Part shown: piece by piece, positions 44,881-49,206 of the stretch
Numbering within the stretch: position 1 is the stretch's first letter
How the letters are laid out: every line of letters starts with the position of its first letter
From: Lobulomyces angularis
Lineage: Eukaryota; Chytridiomycota; Chytridiomycetes; Lobulomycetales; Lobulomycetaceae
Direction: 5' to 3'
NCBI GenBank assembly: GCA_027604685.1
Contig: JADHYX010000151.1
Location: 1-49,206 of the forward strand
Length of the DNA stretch: 49,206 bases
Notes under the pieces: model-generated
What the model was told of the DNA's origin: nothing
What the model saw: the letters and a program-made list of their open reading frames with translations, nothing else
Databases searched by the model: none
Translations under genes and position numbers: made by a program

Positions 44881-46079
44881 TGTTAAAAAAATAGTAGAAA
44901 ATGGAAAACCCTAAACCCCATAAGACGCCAGGCGCGTAAGCCACCCAATTGTATTTTTATAGCCAGCCAAGCCAAAAGCCAGTTCAAAAAACATCCACTA
45001 CACTTCGGAAAAAGATTGCTGAAAAAAAAATTAAGGTCTAATATATTAAAATTAACCACTTAAAATATTTAAATTGTTTTAAATTTTTACCCTTCACTTG
45101 CTTTTTTAAATTATAAGGATTAGCAAATTATTTAAAAATATCTTGATATTATAAGTAGTTGCTATTTAAAAACTGTAATTTTTATTTACGTTTATGTTTT
45201 TATTTTTCTCATAGACACTTTCAATTATATCTTTCTTTTCTTTTTTGTTTTCTTTTTAATTGTTGAAAATTGAGAAAAACTTTCATTGAAGATGTATAAT
45301 GGTTGTTGCAATTTTCAAAAAAATGTCTGGTCCTCTTGGAACTTTTTTAATGGAGATTTTAACTATTTTTTTTTTTTAGTTCTAGTTTTTAAGTTATGAA
45401 TGTGACATGATGTGAGGTGATTTGCCTCCTTTTCAATCTTTAGCAAAATTACCTCAATGTTTTGGTGCCTTGCAGCAAACTTGAATTACCCTAAATAAAA
45501 ATTCATAAATTTTTCTAGTTTTTTTAACATCAAAGCATTTTTATGACAAGCATCCCCAAAGAAAATTCAATTGTTAATTTTTGTAATTAAAACAATTAAA
45601 ACACAACTTTTTAAATATAATTTTATGTATATAATTAATAGAAATTATAAACAAAATAAAATTCAAAAAATTACCCAAAAAAAAGATTTATTAAAAAATT
45701 ATAAGCAAAAATTTAAAACTTGAGGAAGTTGGTTTTGTTGAATGGAAAAAAAACTGATACTGCTGATTTAAGAAAAGCACATCTTCAGAATTTAACTTCA
45801 AAAAAATCAACAAGTACCGGTTTTTTTTTAAGTAGGAATTTATTTATTGTCTATTTAAATAGACTTTTTTTAAAACTCAAAAAGAAATTTAGCTCTTTCT
45901 GTATACAAATGAAATAAAAACTTTTCAAAAAAGGAAATACAAACGTAGAATCAAGATAAAGTTAAATTCTTTTCTATAAATTAAGAAAGAATACAAATAT
46001 GTTGTCTAAAAAAAAAACAAAAAAAAAAATTAAAATAAAATTAATTAAAAGAAAAAAGGTATATAGCGCTTGCAAAAAC

Positions 46080-46418
46080 TTAAATCCAAAACCACTTTTT
46101 AGATTTTTCAACTTTTTCTAACTCATGTACTACTTCTTGAATTTCAAGTTCTTTTGTTTTATTCTTTAAAGATTCTAAATCTTTCTCAAACTGAGATTCT
46201 TTTTCAATTAAAACAGATTGCAGTTTTTTTAGTTCAAGTTTAGTTTGAGTTAATTTTAAAGATATAAAGGCCAAACTGGAAAAGAGAATTAGATTGGATA
46301 GAGGTTGTAAAAATAGAGTTTTTTTATTCAAATCCGGATTTGAATATATAAATCTTTTGTTGGTCTTCATTAATCCACAACATTTTTTCCAGTTTCTTTT
46401 ATATGCCAGAAACATCAT
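46080..46418 (-). CDS. Small protein: one TM helix plus coiled coil (112 aa)
   Basis: Single exon. Basic N-terminus rich in Lys/Arg/Asn (MMFLAYKRNWKKCCGLMKTN), a TM helix near residues 38-55 (PLSNLILFSSLAFISL), then a Lys/Glu/Leu coiled coil of about 50 residues (LELKKLQSVLIEKESQFEKD) ending KKWFWI. The layout (basic presequence-like start, one TM, coiled coil) is common among small mitochondrial inner-membrane assembly factors, but no specific family can be claimed. Confidence 0.55.
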   Translation of the reverse strand: MMFLAYKRNWKKCCGLMKTNKRFIYSNPDLNKKTLFLQPLSNLILFSSLAFISLKLTQTKLELKKLQSVLIEKESQFEKDLESLKNKTKELEIQEVVHELEKVEKSKKWFWI

Positions 46419-46569
46419 AAAGTTTCAATTAATAAAGATTATTTAAAATTTTGAGTGTAACATTTCTTTTTCTGATTGAAAAAAATTATACGTGTAACCT
46501 TTAAAAAAATAAAAATTCTTTTAAAATTACTTGGAAAGATAATACTCATCTAGTAAATATTATATTTGT

Positions 46570-49205
46570 ATGGATCAGTCAATTGTTGATCAAGAATTTT
46601 CAATCAAGCTTACCGAACTCACCTGGACTTGCAAGGTACATAATTTTTTTTTTTTCCTATATCAATTTGTTTTTTTTAGATTACCATAAATGCACTTACA
46701 AAGTATGCGGAGGAAAATAAAGAAAAAAACTTCAATATTATTAATTCTATAAAAAGACATATAAAAAATGTAATTAATGTAAACTTTTTTTTGAACGCTA
46801 ACATTTTTTTTGAAATAGGCAATCCCAGCTCATAAATTACCAATTATGTATTTAATAGATTCTATTTTGAAAAATGTTGGAGAACCATATCTTAAAAACT
46901 TTCAACTTTTTATTCAAGATATGTTTAAATTGAGCTTTGATGCAGTTCACTACGACGATAAAATTAAATTAATCAAACTGTTAAATACTTGGAGGCCAAC
47001 ATTTGAAAGAAAAGCTGGATTATTTTCAAAAGAAATTTTGTTTAATTTAGATAACTTTATAAATAGTAAAGGGAATAATGATTTTAATATTTTAATTCAA
47101 CAAAATCAAAATATTCATTTTAATCCAAATTTTAAACCGCAGATTCATAATTATAATACTCATCTTAATACTAATTCTAATTCTGTCACAAATACTAATA
47201 ATAATAATAATATTGCTAATCCTTCAACTTCCCTTCTTACCTCTTCTTCCAATACAAATTATGATAATAATGATGATCAGGTACCAAGAAGTATTTTTTT
47301 ATTTTTTTCTTTAATTTCTTTTTTTAAAAAAAAAAACTTAACTATCACTTAAAATATTAAATTTGAAAAAAAAAAAAAAAAAAAAAATTTTTTTTTCTTT
47401 AGATAAAAAATCTATTAAAATTGCAAATTGAAGCTTTATTAAAAAAAAAAAGAGCTGAAAATAATCCGAAAAAAAAAAATCAAGATCACATTACCGTCTT
47501 AAGTCAAGTAAAAAATTTAATTTTTTATTTTATTTTTTTTAATTATAACATGAAATAGTTATTGCATCTTGTAAATGCGCAAACCATAAGTTCACAACAA
47601 GCTCTAGAGATTAATCAAACTTTAATTAAAATATCCTCATCTACAGGAACTCCACCGCCGCAACAAAAAATACCACCAGCTACAAAAAAGTTAAGAGGAG
47701 GGCAGTCCGCAGGAGAGCCGAGACAAACTCAATCGCACAATAATCATCCTTATCAGCATGGAGCCTCCAAAAGAGCTAAGGGAAGTAATAATGTAGCTTA
47801 CAGGGGAGGTTCTAATCAAAAGCAGAGAGTATCACAACGTGGGGGGATACACCATGAGAAATATTACAATCAAAACCAATTAGGTGGAGATTTTTCGCAT
47901 GAAAGAAATCAAGAGGACAGTAATGTTTTTTCACCACTTTTGAATCAGATAAGTCAAACTCAGCAACCTTTAATGCAGCATTTGTCGTCTTCCCAGCAAC
48001 AAGCTGTTACTCCAATATATTCTCAACAACAGCCATTTCATCCAACAAGCTTTAGTCAACTATCGCAAATGATACCAACTACGTTATACCAGCAGCCTCA
48101 ATCTGGCCAGCAATTTTCTTCCCTGTATACCTCTACAAGTCAACAGCCGTACAATTATCAAGCTGCGCCAAATAATGCATATTTTCCCAACGCAGTTAAT
48201 GCCTCACTTCCTGGTACTCCACCTGGTGGAATTAATTTAGGAGTGTTAAACTTACTTGGAGTTGTTGGATTAGGAGGTGTAGTGGGTAACGATAATAATT
48301 TTTCCCAGACTATTTTACAGCCTGGTGCCGACATTCAAAAACCTGTTTTAGATGTAATAAATTTATTCAATAATTAACTAGATTTTTATTAATTTTTTTT
48401 TTTTAGTATGGAATTGAATTGAAAACTGAGGATATTAAAAAGTATATAAAGTTTTTTGCGTTGTTTGAATTTTTTTTTTCCATTTTATTCTGTAGTTGCT
48501 TTTTTTTTAAAAAAACACATACCCTTTTTTTTGTATATATTTTTTTAACCTAAACCTCTTTTTTAAAATTCTTTTTAGACCCCGTCCTCACTTAACAACG
48601 GCAATATACGAAAATCTACCACTTACCTGTAAGCAATGTGGAGTTCGATATAGTCTGAACTTAAAAGCTAAAATGCAAAATCATTTAGACTGGCATTTTA
48701 GGCAAAATCGAAGAATTAAGTTGAAATCGAAAGTTTATTCACGAGACTTTTACTTTAATGAAAATGATTGGTGTTTAGGAGTTCAGGAAGAAAAACAAGG
48801 TAATAGTAAATGCTATAATTGCTTATCAAATATATAACTTTTTTTGAATTTTTGTTTGTTTTAGACTTAATTCCATTTAATACCGAAGTTAAAAAAATTG
48901 AAGTAGTTGAAGTTCCCATTGAACATAATTTGGCTGTAAAAATAAAAATAAAAATAAAATTAAAATTTGTTTTTTTTTTTCTTTAGGTTGAAGAAGGAGC
49001 TAGTGAAAATTGCTTTATATGCAACGAAAAATTTGAAAGATTTTTTGATGATGAAAGTGAAAAGTGGATGTTTAAAGATTGTATTCCTGTGGATGATAAA
49101 GTAAGTTATTTTAAACATAAAAAAAAAAAAATTGTTTTTTTTCGTATTTATTATTTTTTTTTGTGTTTTTAGGTATGCCATTATAGTTGCAATGTGGATA
49201 AATAA
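46570..49205 (+). CDS. PCF11: Pcf11-like mRNA 3'-end processing and termination factor
   Basis: Ten exons: 46570-46635, 46680-46769, 46819-47280, 47403-47507, 47559-48353, 48407-48441, 48579-48799, 48865-48935, 48987-49100, 49173-49205; phases match, 663 aa, stop TAA at 49203. Residues 1-130 form the CTD-interaction domain (ITINALTKYAEENKEKN; AIPAHKLPIMYLIDSILKNV; LLNTWRP.F). It binds phosphorylated RNA polymerase II CTD. A Gln-rich linker (QQPFHPTSFSQL) fills the centre. The C-terminus has the two Pcf11 zinc-binding regions: LTCKQCGVRYSLNLKAKMQN with HLDWHF, and CFICNEKFERFFDDESEKW with a closing VCHYSC in the last exon. Role: cleavage factor IA, pre-mRNA cleavage and transcription termination. 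Reading past 48353 would stop early, so the intron there is required. Confidence 0.93.
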
Positions 49206-49206
49206 A

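Larger units (their letters stand above)
43638..46079. other. Gene-poor 2.4 kb region
   Basis: 43780-44180 is distinctly richer in G+C than its surroundings, with no long clean frame. GCCA/CCAG repeat patches sit at 44141-44182 and 44961-44985. Minus-strand decayed coding lies at 44340-44880 (separate entry). 45000-46079 is AT-rich; an open stretch at 45720-45917 lacks an ATG and looks like chance. Confidence 0.5.

Noticed and set aside
44905..44920. Telomere-like CCCTAAACCCC string
   Set aside because: Only about one and a half units; not an array.
45720..45917. 65-codon open frame (LVLLNGKKTDTADLRKAH)
   Set aside because: No ATG, no acceptor, ends in Lys/Phe-rich AT translation; taken as chance.
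1..49206. CRISPR arrays, tRNA or rRNA genes, bacterial operons
   Set aside because: No regular spacer repeats, no T-loop/anticodon pattern, and dense spliceosomal introns; the window is eukaryotic nuclear DNA.

Overview
This is a 49 kb, very AT-rich eukaryotic segment. Its genes are split by many short GT-AG introns, mostly 40-70 nt. The gene content points to a fungus, probably an early-diverging, chytrid-like one: a GPI-type aspartic protease, a fungal tyrosinase on a Ser/Thr-rich stalk, a single-pass membrane protein ending in SH3 (Fus1-like), a Pcf11 homologue and a decayed BEM46-type hydrolase. Lineage is an inference; no rRNA or tRNA was seen. I rebuilt exons by eye from splice sites and reading-frame phase, so all gene models are predictions.

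Layout. 0-3 kb: the 3' end of one gene, then an 815-residue unknown protein whose first exon appears to be only the ATG. 3.5-7.4 kb: aspartic protease, a multi-pass membrane protein and a tiny secreted protein. 7.7-13.3 kb: a 22-exon Dbl-type RhoGEF (about 1523 aa). 13.8-14.8 kb: TatD nuclease. 15.1-20.5 kb: a 29-exon, about 1302-aa leucine-rich-repeat (LRR) membrane protein made of five capped LRR modules. 21.4-27.5 kb: thymidylate kinase, the TM-SH3 protein and a large low-complexity protein. 29.4-30.2 kb: a secreted protein of alternating His/Lys/Tyr and poly-Asp blocks.

30.3-31.1 kb and 38.6-39.0 kb are inverted copies of one sequence. The left copy carries an insert that encodes part of mitochondrial nad4L (a NUMT). 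Between them lie two small membrane-protein loci, a 927-aa repeat and coiled-coil protein with several TQT motifs (possible dynein LC8 sites), a 10-N assembly gap, and nucleoside diphosphate kinase with an apparent one-base frameshift. 39.2-46 kb holds a BEM46-family pseudogene, a 4-TM protein, the tyrosinase and a 2.4 kb gene-poor stretch with GCCA repeats and decayed coding traces. The window ends with a small TM/coiled-coil protein and a complete PCF11 gene.

The genes do not form one pathway. Several encode secreted or surface proteins (protease, tyrosinase, LRR protein, TM-SH3, charged secreted protein). The most unusual items are the five-module LRR protein with its phase-coded exons, the charge-block secreted protein, and the repeat/TQT protein.
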